Positions 24,831-37,720 of a DNA stretch of 64,000 nt are shown here, one piece after another; position 1 is the stretch's first letter; the number at the start of each line of letters is the position of its first letter. A program made the position numbers and the translations under genes. The DNA lies in contig NC_092653.1 of the NCBI RefSeq assembly GCF_032118995.1, positions 24,509,202 through 24,573,201 of the forward strand, in the 5' to 3' direction. The DNA is from Asterias amurensis. Taxonomy: Eukaryota > Echinodermata > Asteroidea > Forcipulatida > Asteriidae. The notes under the pieces were generated by a model, which saw nothing but the letters and a program-made list of their open reading frames with translations, was not told the DNA's origin and ran no database searches.

Positions 24831-25331
24831 GGCTTTATGGTGTAACTTTCTGAGTCAAATTAATTTATAACGGATGTTGTAATCATTACCATACTAAGTA
24901 TTGCTTTCTATCGTGAAAGAAGAAAAAACGGTATAATTTTTTTTAATTGATATGTCATCCAATAACATTAAATGATAATTTTTTTTATTAAAGCTAAAAT
25001 CAACGCCGATTGTTTACATGAACATAATAATAAACAACGTCTTCCAAGTGCTTTCTTTTTGCGTTGACATCAACACATTTTTGTTTGCCTAATTCCACCG
25101 AGACAACCTTTTAGGATTTAAATGATAACACTAATTACTTTTAGGACGATAGAAAAAAAATGCACCTGATCAAACTCACTACAGACCTTGTGCACGGACG
25201 TCATTCCCCCACCCTCTTAGAAGTAAAACAATGGTCAAACATTTGAAAGTGCACATGATACGCGCAGGTAACGGGATGGGCCAATAAGCAATGGTTATTT
25301 TGACCTCTACAGAGAGTTGCAACCTAGAGAT

Positions 25332-25520
25332 TCCATACCTTCCACCCAGGTAATAGTTTTAAAAAATCGACCCCGCCGTAGCACAGAAGTCTCCCGAATT
25401 CCGAAAAATCTACTCCACGGTAGTAGAATCAAAGCAAGGCAAATTCTCAAAAGAACACAACCTAACAGCAATTGTATTACACATTACCGCAAACCAAAAT
25501 TTGGTACTCAACGATGCAAT
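25332..25520. repeat. Dispersed repeat shared with 51040-51330
   Basis: Shared in order with 51040-51330: TTCCACCCAGGTA (TTCCGCCCAGGTA there), GTCTCCCGAATT, then 'tagaat-aaa-aagcaag' and 'acacaa'. It ends before the start of gene B. Confidence 0.5.
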
Positions 25521-25733
25521 TCCTCAAATCCAAAAGCTTTATAAAAAATACTCAGCTAAAAGTGTATGTAGCGCCCTCTCTCGAAACCCTACAAACAAGT
25601 GTGGTGTGAAAACAAATGAATCAGAGGAGGCAACTGTGATGTGTATTGGAACAGATCAGGCTTGATACGATGCCACAAAATAATCTGTAGACAAATTCTG
25701 AAAGATCAACAGAGGCATAAAGTCTGACGTGTA

Positions 25734-28700
25734 ATGATGGTGCGTTGTGCGAGTAATTACACCTGGGCCTGCCTGATGGTACTAGCCTCCCTGTTTCTCG
25801 GTAAGTAGAGAGTCTTTCCACATGGGAATACACTCTTATTTACAAACACTGATTGAATTACTAGTATGAAGTTCGTATTTGTACGAAAGCTCACGATGAG
25901 GCATTTGGGGTTTAACCAGGGTTTAATTCACAATAATATTTGTCCAGCCCCGAATGGAAAACACCTCAGAATATCATGGAGCAGAAAAGAAAAATCAAAC
26001 CAAACTTGAGATTTTGAAGACCGAGGATCATTGTAAAAGAGTCTTGAATACGTTTTACTTAATTTCATGCCTTAAAACAAAAACAAAAAATCCTAAAATG
26101 TACTAATAATAAACATTGTCAATACAGACTTGTTTATGCACATCCACCATGTTGTGTGTTCAAGGCGCAGTAAAACAAAAACAAAACATACTATTATGTC
26201 AATCTCAAAACATATTGCTTTTACATTCTGATGGCTGAATCATCGGAGTGTGGATTGTGTAAGGCACTTCACTATAATTGCTTCTCTTCACGTAGGTGTA
26301 TAAGTGGGAACCTGCGAGGGATGGTACCAGTACTATGTTAAATTAACCACTTGGCGCCAATGTAAGCAGCTTTGGGTTTCATGCTCCCCATATGGAGTTC
26401 AGGATGATAATTTTGCAAAGTGCCTTGATCTAAACTACTACCCGACCGGCTATAGAAGAACCAAGCAAGAATTTATTTTGCTATTATTAGTTTTTCAAAG
26501 TGATATGACTGGCAGAGAGTTGGAGTGTTGTAGGCTGCAGATTACATGGACCAACGTAGTTTTAATTGAACATGTATCTTCCTGAGAGGAACACTGTATG
26601 CATATATTGAGCGTGTTCATTTCCTGGAGAAATGACGATTGTCCTTGCGCATGGAAAATGCAGTAAGAAGGGAAGGTGATATTAATATACGCAGCTCTTC
26701 TAAACAACGAAGCGTGTGTTATGTTGTGTATATGGTCAGAAGAGCTGTGCTCGAAGTGTTATAAGACCCATTGTTTTAAGAGCTATCTTGAGCGAAAGGT
26801 TTTCAGCGGGGAATGCTACTTAAACCTCTTTGTAATGTGTTTGTTTGTCATTTAATGTAGTTTTGGTATGCATGTACTCTTTGTATTTTTCGTTATAATC
26901 GATCAAAAATATAGGACCCGACCTCAAGTTTTTTTTTTAACTAGAAACACTACTGTCGTTGACGGCGTGTGTCAAAATGAAAATACTACGTCACGTGTGG
27001 GATGGTGCTTTTTTATATCTCGATACCTTAGGCCTACCTTGCTTGTGGACACAATTGTCCAGGCCAGGACTCGAACCCACACACTGCTGATCATGATTAC
27101 CAGAGCTTCAGTCCAGTGAGCTTGTCGGTTCGGCTAGACACGCCACAATCAAGACTTACCCGTAGCTATTTTGTTCGCATGAGAGGCAAGGCCAGTGTGC
27201 GGTCGCCTAAAAGAAAAACACAAAAAGCGAAATTGATGAAACTGAAACCATTTAAAAATTCTATGATTTCCCTTCTTCTGTACGGCTTCATTATTTTGTT
27301 TAACATATCAATCAAACGAACATAGTGACATCCAATATACAATTATTTTGTGTCTCTTTTCACGTATTGCTGAGTCATATTATACTCTAGATTGAAATTT
27401 TGTATAAATAACAATGTTTTTTAATGGGACTTGAGGCATTACATGTGATGTATCATCGTGTGTTTTGCGATATAGCAAATTATAAAATCTTCTCCGCATT
27501 AGAAGTAGAATATACAAGTTCTGTAGAGAACATCCTGGAAGAAGATACACACATGGAGTTCCCGCAAACTAAAGAATGTTTAAACATGCCTTCTAAAAGG
27601 CAGTGTACACTATTGGTAATTACTCAAAATAATTATTACCATAAAACCTCACTTGGTAACGAGTAACGGGGAGAGGTTGATAGTATAAAACATTGTGAGA
27701 CACAGCTCCCTCTGAAGTGACATAGTTTTCGAGAAAGAAGTAATTTTCCACGATTGCTATTTCGAGACCTCAAGATTAGAATTTGAGGTCCCGAAATCAA
27801 GCATCTAAAGGCACACAACTTTGTGTGACAAGGGTGTTTTTTCTTTCATAGTTAGCTCGCAACTCCGACGACAGATCAAGCTCAAATTTCCACAGGTTTG
27901 TTATTTTATGCATGTTGATATACACTTAGTGAGAAGACTGGTCTTTTACAATTACCTATGAGTCCACTGTCTTTAAGCTTTAGAAATAATATGTATGTTT
28001 CGTCTCTCTGTCTGTCTATCTAGCTGTGTATATCTATATATCTGTCTATCTATCTGTCTATCTAGCTGTCTGTCCAAAGATAATAATAAATCATAGTACA
28101 TTTAGGAAAATCTTCTCCGCATCATAGAAGTAGAATATACAAGTTCTCAAGAGAACATCCTGGAAGGAGATACACACATGGAGTTACCGCGAACTAAAAT
28201 ATGTTAAACATGGCCTTTTTAAGTTTGGTAAATAATATGTTTCGTCTATCTGTATCTGTCTATCTAGCTATCTACATCTATCTATCTTCATGTTTGTCTA
28301 TCCATCTAGCTGTCTGTCTGAAGATAATTCTAAATCATATGAACATTTGGGATGAACAATTTTCGGTTCATTTACTAATTACTGCACGACAGTAATGGAA
28401 AGCTTTTAAAAAAAATGGTTGTCACTTAATCAACTATTCTATGTACCCTGTTCTATAATTCATGCTACTTCGCCGTGAGCATACTTCACTGGAGCAAATC
28501 AATTGCGCGTCGGTCGAGTATTAACAATTTGCATCTGGAATTGGCAATAACATGAGATGAGATTTGTGTATATGCCCGGCAGTCAACGATAACCATGCAA
28601 AGAGAAGGAACTTGTCATTCGGCGTGGGGAAAATAAGTCACTTGTCATCCGCGTGCAAATCCATGTAAATTCTAATAAGCTCGGAGAACCTACGTTAAGT

Positions 28701-31700
28701 GCTCGTTGCGAAAGCAGAAACAGAGTTACCTTAAAGACACTGGACACTTTAGGTAATTGTCAAAGACTAGTCTTCTCACTTTATTGGTGTATCTCAACAT
28801 ATGCATAGAATAACAAACCTGTGAAAATTTGAGCTCTAGCGGTCGTTGAAGTTGCAAGATAATAATGAAAGAAAAAACACCCTTGTCACACGAAGTTGCG
28901 TGCTTTCAGACGCTTGATTTCGAGACCTTAAATTCTAAATTATGAGGTCTCGAAATCAAATTCGTGGAAAATATTACTTCTTTCTCGAAAACTACGTCAC
29001 TTCAGAGGGAGCCGTTTCTCACAATGTTGTATACTATCAACCTCTCCCCATTACTCGTTACCAAGAAAGGCGTCATGGTAATCATTATTTTGAGTAATTA
29101 CCAATAGTGTCCACTGCCTTTAAGTGGTTAACATATGACCAACGTAATTGTTTTGGCAGAAATATAGGGGTTGTTTTAACACAATGGTTGTAAACGTTGA
29201 TATATACTTCGCTGGTTTCATTTAATGTGACAACACTCATTGTAAATGTTAACGCCCAGTTTTTGCATGCACAGTCCATTTCTGTAAAGGCAGATAAACC
29301 ATTAACCGTAAGAAGAATTGCCACTATCTATCTACTCTATATCAGTTTCAAACCACTCTTGATAACTTTACTATAATAAGTGCAAAATTATTTGTTACAC
29401 ATATGTTTTTGTTGGTACTGTTTTTATTTATATATTTCTTCGGTTCAAATCATTTTCAATGCACGCGAAAATCACCTGAGCAGACGAACTGCAGTATGCA
29501 AATAACCACAAGCTTGCATATAAAATTTAATGCTGATATTTGAAAGTGACATACTACAATGATTATGCAATTATAGTGCGCCAAAATAATCTCAAAAGAT
29601 ATTCAAGGGAGAACAGCAGACGAATGAAATACAAAATCACTGGAGGCCGATACTCATATTTATACACTTGGTTATAATTATATACAATGAGTAGGATAAA
29701 TGGCGTTAGCTTTGATCCAAACCGGACATTGGTTACATAAACAGCTTAACCCATTATTTGGGTGAAGTAAATTTTGAATAAAAAGTCAGTGCCACGTGAT
29801 CACACGTACACTTTAAAACTCCCGGGTCAACTGACCCGAACTCCGGGTCACTGAGGCCAGTAATTGGGACTTTGACTCTGATTATGCGTTAGTTTCGCAC
29901 AACCTTCTCGGGTCAGTTTGATACAGATCAGGGTCAAACAGACCCAGACAATGGTGTGGTCGCTCTGCGTTCCAGATTTCTGGCCAATTCTGGCCTGAAC
30001 GTTTCTATAGTGTACAGGAGTTTCTCGGTCAAAATTGAAATGGGTGCGGTTAATCCCTGCCTTTTTCCTTCTAATGAGATATCGACCCAAGGTTGATAAA
30101 ACAAACTATTTGTTTGTACGTAACCTTCATCTCTATTTACTAGATGTAGGTCGACGCTACCTTATAATCATTTTGTTGTACACATGGATTACCGGTCAGT
30201 TTATGGTTGGGTCAAGATAATTGCTCCCATCATATGGATGGTCGAAATATTACGTTAATCAAGCGATGCAAAACAAATATTAAATGGTTTTGATTTTGCT
30301 TATTCCACTTTCCACTTGCGGGACTTCGCGCGGCCCAATTAATTCCAGGCTTGCTGTATTGCCAAATAATACACCACTTATTAGACAAACTGCTAAACAA
30401 AATTATAGTTGACAAAGCTGGATTTATTTTCCGAGCTGGGACTGCTCGTGTGTTAACAATGCTTTGGGGCAACACAGTTTATACAGTTTAGGGATGGAAA
30501 ATATATAATTCAAATGAAGTTGGTAAATTGGATCTTCCTATATAGTTTTGTTTGAATGTTAAGATGTTTATTCTGACCAATTTTATGTAACATTTTAATA
30601 ATAACGTTTTTTGTATTATAGATTTTTAAGATTAAGGGGATCGTGGAATAATATCCTTTGTTTGATGTAAGGTGTTTTTGTGTACTTCCCTTACCTACTC
30701 CTGGTCAAAATATTTTTATTGTTTGAAGTCTTATAACAACAAATACTAAGTCACATTAACTGTGCGGCAGTTCCACAAAATTGCTTCCATTATAATAATT
30801 GAAAGTGTTGAAAGTACTCATCTATTTCCACTTGCAATGTAAATTCCTTCCCATTTGTGACTGATTGATTTCTATACTTAAGTATTGTCCCAATTTCATA
30901 GAACTGTCTTTTAAAGAGAAATGTCAATTACTTAACAATTTCCTGTTCATCGTAAATGAGCAGGATACCAATCGAACGGTTCCAACAACCAGGTTACACT
31001 AATTGCACTTAAGCAGCTCAATAAATGTTGGTCTTTGGTTGTATTTTAGGGACACATCCGAGGAGATTGAGCAATCGGTCAGCCCTACTGCAAGAGTTGC
31101 TGTCTGAATACGGACCAACCAGCGTCAGACCAGTCTACAATGTCACGAAAACAACTACTGTCAAGTTTCGTCTCCTCATTACTCAACTCATTGAACTGGT
31201 GAGGAATACGATGTAGGCCTTTTAGAAGAATTTTATTTTTGCGAATGTAAGTTACAATATTACAACAACAGATATTTTGCCATTAATAGACACCAAAAAT
31301 GTATCTTAAAGTCTATCCCGAGCGAGCCATCCCGGGGTTTAGGCCTATGGCTCATCATTAGGCCGTATAATTATCAGGTTTTTGGCATTAAATTACTGAG
31401 AATATCTTCCCCTTGGACAGTAGCTAGTCCATCGGAGGTGACTCCCCTGCTCTCACCGGTAAATGATTTGTACTCCTGGGTGGAGAGAAGCAATTATGAC
31501 AATTAGTGTCTAGCTCAAGGAACCGAAAATGTTGCGACTGACCAGGCAATGATACGAACCCACATTCTGTATAATTATATACAGAACCCGAGTCCACCAC
31601 TACAGCCCGGCCATGTACAGCGTGGTTGTTGCCTTTAAGCTGCCTTGATTGTTTCTAATTTGTCTACGTATCCAAGCGAATCCACCGAAACTCCCGTGTA

Positions 31701-34700
31701 TACTGCAAACACAAAGTTGTGCGTACAAACAGTTACTACAATTGCCCGTAATACAGGAGTTGTCAAAATGGGAACTGTCTTTAGTGCTGCTCATATTTGA
31801 CTGCCATTGACCGTAATTGCGGCTTCTGATACCTAAGCAGCGATTTCAAGGACTAAACAGACGGGAATCCGTTTTGTTTTCAAGTTTCTCTATATTTGTA
31901 ACGCCTTAAACGATCTATTCTTTAATGCTAAATGCTATTATCAAAAGCAGCGCTTGGCTCATATTAATAATTGCTAATTCGTTTGTTCTGTCTTTCAGGA
32001 CGAAAAGTATCAGACGATACAGATCAGCGGCTGGCTCACACAGGTACAAATTGCATAATGTAACAACAGTCGATTAGTTTCAATCATCATTAGTTGTAGA
32101 ATAAATAATGTACACTGCACTTCCAAATCAGCCTGATTTGCATAATTGACACAGTTACTTCAATTATTTTGTTTAGTCAAATTCAACCCGTTAAAGCAAC
32201 TGTCCATACCAAATTGATGTTTCTTCAGCTGTTAGGTTTGAATCTGATGAAAAGTGGAATCTGAATCTCGTAATATTAATATTATGCTAAGTTTTAACAC
32301 GCTTATGTTTGTTCAGAAACCATGAGTATATTGGTATAGTGCGCTATATTAAGCACTGTATGTTCATGACATTTATAGTTAGACTGATACTGGAAATGGA
32401 AAGTAGATAATAAAATTCACTGTATAATGTCCAAATGCCCATTGGGAAAGTATACATTGGCTGTACAAACCTATGGGAATGTCAATTGTCCAATATTGAA
32501 GTGTATCAAAGTAGACATTCATTGTACAAACCTAAGTGAATGCCTAAAGTGCAATACCAAACTAACTTTACTGTCATGGTATTATCTTTTCCGGATAGTT
32601 TTGGGAGGACGAGTTTTTAACATGGGATCCAGACCAACACGATGGTGTAACTTCACTCTTCGTTCACACATCGAACATATGGCTACCGGACACTACCTTG
32701 TATAAAAAGTAAGTTCACATTATAACTGACAGGAACACTCCTTTAAGGAATACTTAAAAATTCTCCCGAGTCAGATTTGAACCGGATGATTCCGGGTCGA
32801 AGGGGGCCTGACCAATCTGGGTAAGGCTGATCTGGAAAGGTGTACTTATTATTAATCATTAATGTTTATTTGTCACAAGTAAACCCTAAACAGTGAAATG
32901 CATTTTGGTTTTTGATTTGAAGCCGGATTAATTTTGACCCATTTTGACCCATTTCTGGTTCATATTGACACATATTCCGTGTCATACTGACACATATTCC
33001 GTGTCATACTGACCCGGGCTCAACGGGACCCGGATTCGGGTCGATTCTGACCCGTAAGGTTGTATAGTGAAGGAAGCATGTAACAGCTTATTATACAATC
33101 ATAACAGGAATAATAATGTCTGCAGTAAGTGCCCATTAATGAAAACAGTCAGCCTCTTGACTGAAGAGGACTTCCCGTTAAAGTTTGAATTGGCAAGGTT
33201 AACAGACACTTTAAAGACAGAGCCACGTTTTTCACGTTTATAACCAATCTTATGTTTAGATTCATGTGTTTGTTTAAATGCTACAAAACAATCGAGCAGG
33301 TATGAAGCTTAAAGTGGGTACAACATTTTTTGATAAACTCCAAACAGAGTTTGTACACACTGTTCACAAAGTTGCACATTATTATAATAAATACAGACGG
33401 TCCAATAGGGGAAAACTCCCTTTGAGTTATGTTTACTCGAAATACTATAGTTTTGAGAAATGCATAAAACAATTAGTATTAATCTCAAGAGACGAAAACT
33501 CAATATTCTAAAACAATAATTACATTTACCTCCTTTCTCACTGTTTCATCGTGAATAAAATGACCGATTAAACTTTAATTTCTTCTTTGCTGTCTTTGTC
33601 GGATCACATAAACGAGCGGATACTGGTCTCTGACAAGTATTAAAGTTGTTCATGTGCTTTAAAATCAAATGGATAAGAATTTATATACTTTTTGTTTACG
33701 ATCTATGACGTCGAGTGTGCTTGTTCAAACACGTTTCTTGACATTTTTAAAACTGCCAGCTAAGCTGTTCGTTGTTCTGTTTTGTTATTTTAGTGTGGAT
33801 CCTAAATTTGAGAGTTATAAGGACATTTCAGCGAGGGTTAACAGCACTGGGCACGTGAAGTGGAGCACTCCAGTCATCCTTAAGTGTACATGCCGTATCG
33901 ACGCACGCCTCTTCCCGTTTGACATCCAAGTCTGCGAGCTGCGATTCAGCCCGTGGGCCTACGACGAGTCTGAGGTAGACCTCCAGGCGCAAGAGGCTCT
34001 CGCACTCCATGATCAATACCGGGACGACGGCGTCTGGGAACTCCTCAAGATCGAGGTGGTTCGACGAGAGATCACGTACGCGTGTTGCCTGGCTCCTTAC
34101 CCGGAGCTCTCCTACTTCATACACCTGAGGAGGAGACCTCTATTCCACGTGTTGAACATTCTGCTTCCGTGTGTTCTGCTGTCTATTCTGAACCTGTTGG
34201 TGTTTGCATTGCCCCCTGAGTCTGGTGAGAAGATTCAGTTGGGAATGACCAACCTCCTGGCACTGGTGCTGTTTCAACAGTTGATCACTGATGCCTTGCC
34301 GCCCACGTCTGCCGCAGAGTCACCGCGAATAGGTAATGAACAATATCTAACGTAGGCTTTTGAGATATGGATGACACAGTAAGTTATACTTGACACCATT
34401 GGATTTGGGTAAATCTGTCTGTATACACCCAAACCAAACCGGTGCACTCCTTAAGTGTCCTATAACATCTCGAAAAGGCCAATTGAGCACTATCGACTCA
34501 GGGTCGGGGTGGGTCATGCAGTACTTTAACACTGATCTGTGTACTTTGTGTTGTTCTATAATACAGCTAAAAAAGTCCAATATTCCATTCTGCTTTTTAT
34601 TTAGGTTTCTACTTTACTCCGATGATCATCATTGGCTGCACTTCGGTAATGTGCACCGTGCTTGTACTGAAACTATTCTACCATAACGACCGTCGCCCAA

Positions 34701-35161
34701 TCCCGACCTGGCTGCGTAAATTCATCTCCAGAACAGCTCTAATCCTCTTCTACCGACTTCAAAGTCACAGTAAACCAGGGAGCCGCCATGTTAGTGAGTC
34801 AAGGAAACAGTCGGGTACCCGCATCGAAATGAATAGCGATTCTTCGTTGATGGAGAACAGCGAGACTGCTGAAAACAAGGCCAATGAAACCAACGCAGTC
34901 AGGAAACACGTTTGCAGCAACTGCCGGATGAGCGCACGGGAGAATGCTCCAACCGGCAACTTGTCAATTGACATACCACCGAGAGCTGACAAAACAGGAC
35001 GGAGAGGGAAGATGAAGACCAGTGAGTTAACTTCAAAGGAGGTGATTCTAGACTGGAAGGATGTAGCGTTGGTTATTGACCGGGCCGCTATGGTTCTATC
35101 GGCCCTCGTTACAGCATGCGCAATTGGGACCACTGTTGTAATGATCGCTATTGGGGCGTAG
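25734..35161 (+). CDS. nAChR-like alpha-type subunit, gene B (six exons, 488 aa)
   Basis: Exons: 25734-25800, 31050-31198, 31999-32043, 32599-32708, 33794-34332, 34605-35161. Two in-frame ATGs open the signal peptide (MMVRCASNYTWACLMVLASL). The mature part starts with [19 protein letters not shown]. Loop D is GWLTQFW, and the Cys-loop is [15 protein letters not shown], preceded by the extra Cys (KCTC). Loop B is PWAY. Loop C is TYACCLAPYPELSY, with the vicinal Cys pair and both loop C Tyr kept. M2 reads [20 protein letters not shown] with an acidic Asp at 20'. M3, an intracellular loop of about 130 residues and M4 (WKDVALVIDRAAM onward) follow. Exon 2 is 149 bp, one codon longer than in A and C. 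Intron 1 is 5.2 kb and rich in repeats. Of the three alpha-type genes this one and C keep the most canonical agonist site. Confidence 0.92.
26110..26195 (-). repeat. Dispersed repeat with ACTGCGCCTTGAACAC core
   Basis: The reverse complement gives TTTTACTGCGCCTTGAACAC followed by GGTGGATGTGCA, as at 15374-15468. In intron 1 of gene B. Confidence 0.5.
27061..27148 (-). repeat. tRNA-like sequence, probable SINE head
   Basis: The reverse complement contains the B box GGGTTCGAGTCCTGG, with a poor A box region. It does not fold into a full cloverleaf by eye. In intron 1 of gene B. Confidence 0.4.
27478..27593. repeat. Left copy of a local direct duplication
   Basis: It shares with 28105-28215 the words AAAATCTTCTCCGCAT, AGAAGTAGAATATACAAGTT, AGAGAACATCCTGGAAG, GATACACACATGGAGTT and AAACATG-CCTT. 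A MITE interrupts this copy at its right end. Confidence 0.85.
27594..27976 (+). repeat. TTAAAGGCAGTGG MITE, copy 3
   Basis: A full-length copy of about 383 bp with inverted ends and central hairpin. It sits inside the first unit of a tandem duplication whose second unit lacks it. Confidence 0.85.
27995..28330. repeat. (TCTG/TCTA)n blocks and right copy of the direct duplication
   Basis: Two TCTG/TCTA microsatellite blocks (about 28000-28076 and 28246-28323) each follow 'aataatatg...tttcgtct', and the duplicated unit 28105-28215 lies between them. The order unit-microsatellite-unit-microsatellite shows that the whole segment was duplicated. Confidence 0.8.
28731..29123 (-). repeat. TTAAAGGCAGTGG MITE, copy 4
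   Basis: Reversed full-length copy of about 393 bp in intron 1 of gene B. It begins TTAAAGACACTGGACACTTT and ends TGTCCACTGCCTTTAA. Confidence 0.85.
29807..30014. repeat. GGGTCA-family inverted-repeat element
   Basis: The left end TACACTTTAAAACTCCCGGG-tcaactgaccc faces a right end whose reverse complement is TACACTATAGAAACGTTCAG. Inner words alternate GGGTCA and TGACCC. About 208 bp, non-coding, in intron 1 of gene B. Confidence 0.6.
30889..31022. repeat. Diverged CCAATTTCATAGA foldback relative
   Basis: It starts CCCAATTTCATAGAACTG and ends CACTTAAGCAGCTCAATAAA, close to the end motifs of the element at 21516. It abuts exon 2 of gene B. Confidence 0.5.
32734..33069. repeat. GGGTCA-family inverted-repeat element
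   Basis: It contains TCTCCCGAGTCAGATTTGAA near the left and GGGTCGATTCTGACCCGTAA-ggttgtatagtg at the right. An inner block CACATATTCCGTGTCATACT is repeated in tandem. In intron 4 of gene B. Confidence 0.6.
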
Positions 35162-35767
35162 TCAAGCCGTCTAAATTATGATAACCTTCTTCGTAGGTTT
35201 CTTGCTCAATATCGAGAAAAAATTGCTCATACACGGGTAAAAAGAAAACACCCACAGTAGGACAAATCTCACAATATATTGTCAACAAACATTGTCGATA
35301 CATTTTTTCAACGGACTCAAAACACTCAACACTAGCAATTTGACTATCGAATCCTTGTAATTTGATTGGTGGATCTGTAACCCGCGTCACATATCGTCCA
35401 ATGATATCTGGCTTTTTCAGCACTAGTTTCGCCTCGAAAACTAAAAGTAGTCCAGATTTCACTTCATGTTTTAGCAACAGTACATACATTCATGCAACAT
35501 TGAATACAACATTGCAGCTATCATATATCATACCGTAAATAGTTGATGCACTCTGACTCGCACCCTCTCTCATGTAGAGAAAAGGAAAATCATTTTCTAC
35601 ACACAGCAGTGTTGTCCGTACATAAATTCTCACAAGGCTATTATAATAACATCAATTTGGATATAAATGTACATAATGCGAATACAATGTAGTGGTAACC
35701 AATAGCGACATTTCAATTAGCGTAGCAGACTTTTCTTAATTATTGATGGAACGTCACATCCAAGGTC

Positions 35768-35990
35768 TACACTCCCGTCAGAGTTGACCCCGATCAGAAA
35801 TGCAAGGGGGCCTGACCAATTTGGGGTCAGGTTTGACCCTGTATATTGGTTATAAAAAGGGGGAAAAGTAGCTTGGATTCACTGTCATAGTTTAGCCCGA
35901 ATTCCGGATCAAACTGACATAGAAATGGGTCAGGCTCCCTCAGGTATTTGGAACCGGGTCAATTCTGACTCTAAAGGTTTTGGATTGTAA
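35768..35990. repeat. GGGTCA-family inverted-repeat element
   Basis: The left end TACACTCCCGTCAGAGTTGA-cccc is mirrored by a right end whose reverse complement is TTACAATCCAAAACCTTTAG-agtcagaattgaccc. About 223 bp. Confidence 0.65.
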
Positions 35991-36321
35991 TACCTTTATG
36001 TCTTATGTGGTGATTTACACTTCCACTTAATATTTATCCACGTGTGACCACTAAACGTATGATAAAATATTTACGACTTAGTGTCTGTCATTCAGTATTA
36101 ATTTCTTAATTTATTAGAGGGCGCTGCTCTCTGTAACGATGAACCATTGGCCTTTTGTGTCTCTCGCCTCTAATTTGTGTACCATCTTTGGGATTTCTTT
36201 AATATATAAGTTTTCAATATTTAAGTTTTGCCTAGTTTCAGCAACATATGGTATGAGGGCTTTTGTTTGTATTGTTGTTTTTGTTTGTGTTTTCGTGTGT
36301 GTACGTGTTTTTCTTCTTGTA

Positions 36322-36471
36322 GGGGGGGGGGGGGGAGTTCCAAGCGAGAACGCCATGAGGATCGGGAGTAGGCCTAATCGATTTTTTTCCCAAGAACTTT
36401 AAACCCACCCACGTTTAGCGCCATGAGAATCGGGAGTAGTTGATTTTGTTTTTGTTAAGAACTTTAAACGA
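36322..36471. repeat. Poly-G run and 68-bp tandem duplication
   Basis: A run of 14 G is followed by two units at 36351 and 36419. The units share CGCCATGAG-ATCGGGAGTA, GATTTT and AAGAACTTTAAAC. The poly-G also lies at the end of a short frame that is not a gene. Confidence 0.75.
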
Positions 36472-37360
36472 GGTGAGTGCGGGTACCGACCAACCTCATC
36501 TCTGGTTGCAACATACGTAAACGGACACAAGAAAATGTTAGTCTCCAAAAGTTGCCTTCGGTGTATCATTTGCGACTAAACTGGTTGATAGACTGTTTGT
36601 TTCTAATAAATTCATAAATTCAGGCCAAATATTTTCGCACGAATACTCTCCAACTTTATAACAAGTTGACTTTCGGGTAAACATTTGTACACAATTTGTA
36701 CGGGGTTATTATCAAAGTATAATCCTACTTTTTACAAAAACCTCAGAAATTATTGTCGAGCATTGAAATTTGTATGACTTGATGACTGTTGCAAGATCTA
36801 GACTGACCTTAAACTATACACACAAAAAAAATGCTCATGTACAACAAAAAGATATACTCTTTATCATGCGATTGCTTTCGTGGCTATTGACTTTAAGTTA
36901 ATATACACAAGGTTTAAGAAATAAGAGACGTACAAGCTTTTATCGACGGGAGATGATTTCCCAATCCACAAATGGATGTTCACAGAAACCTCCCAAAATA
37001 GAATGAACAATAAAGATAAGTCTTATAGATTTAGGTTAATTTGATCAAAAGATGAACATAATCCACGATATTGTGTTCATTTATCTCTTAATTGAAAAGA
37101 CATCTAAAACGGTCAGGGTTAATGGGAGGTTTCCATCGGGATGGAAGGACACAAGCAGCAGCACTGGAAGGCTGTGGTAGGGGCGGGGCCAGTAATTCCA
37201 GAGGGGTATATTGAGGTGGAAATAATGTCTATTTCTAGTGGTCAAAGTAGGCCTATATTATATTTGGATGACATATGTGATCAAATCTAACTATTTTTAT
37301 CAAGTTTTGTTTGGTAGCAAAATATTACAATCCGAATAATTGGAAAACAGACTTTCCTTT

Positions 37361-37720
37361 AATAATAATAATAATAATAATAAAACCATTCTTATATAGC
37401 GCATATCACCGTGAGGTCCCTATGCGCTGTAAAAGGAAATCAACAATTATTGTACAAAGTAAACAGATATGTTTCAACCGGGTTTTGAATTGTTCTGATG
37501 CCTCAGCCTGTTTAACAACCTCTGGAAGACTGTTCCATAACTGAACTGCTGCATATTGGAAAGAGCGGGAACCGTACGACTTGGTTTTGATAACTGGGGG
37601 GTCAGAAGGGATTTATTTGAAGATCGCAGATTCCTGGTTGTTTTGTACTCCTGAACTAAGCTTTGAACGGGTATTGTGTTCTCAAAACAATCACCCAGTT
37701 CAAGAAAATACATTTGGGGT
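37361..37720. repeat. (TAA)n plus dispersed repeat body
   Basis: A (TAA)n run is followed by TTCTTATATAGCGCATATCA, 'ctatgcgctgtaaaagg' and about 280 bp. Fragments of that part read like an old repeat-encoded or conserved repeat body (words CTCTGGAAGACTGTTCCATA and 'gaaagagcgggaaccgtacgac'). No intact frame. Family unknown to me. Confidence 0.45.

Larger units (their letters stand above)
23937..25733. other. Spacer between genes A and B
   Basis: No exon is recognisable. It holds a GGGTCA-family repeat (23965), a second stretch of the same words near 24255-24325, a tRNA-like SINE (24655) and another dispersed repeat (25332). AATAAA signals occur at 23940 (too close to the stop to be likely) and near 24622. 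Confidence 0.6.

Noticed and set aside
37311-37713. Open frames on both strands in the TAA-tailed repeat
   Set aside because: They sit within a dispersed repeat body and neither is an intact gene of a known family.
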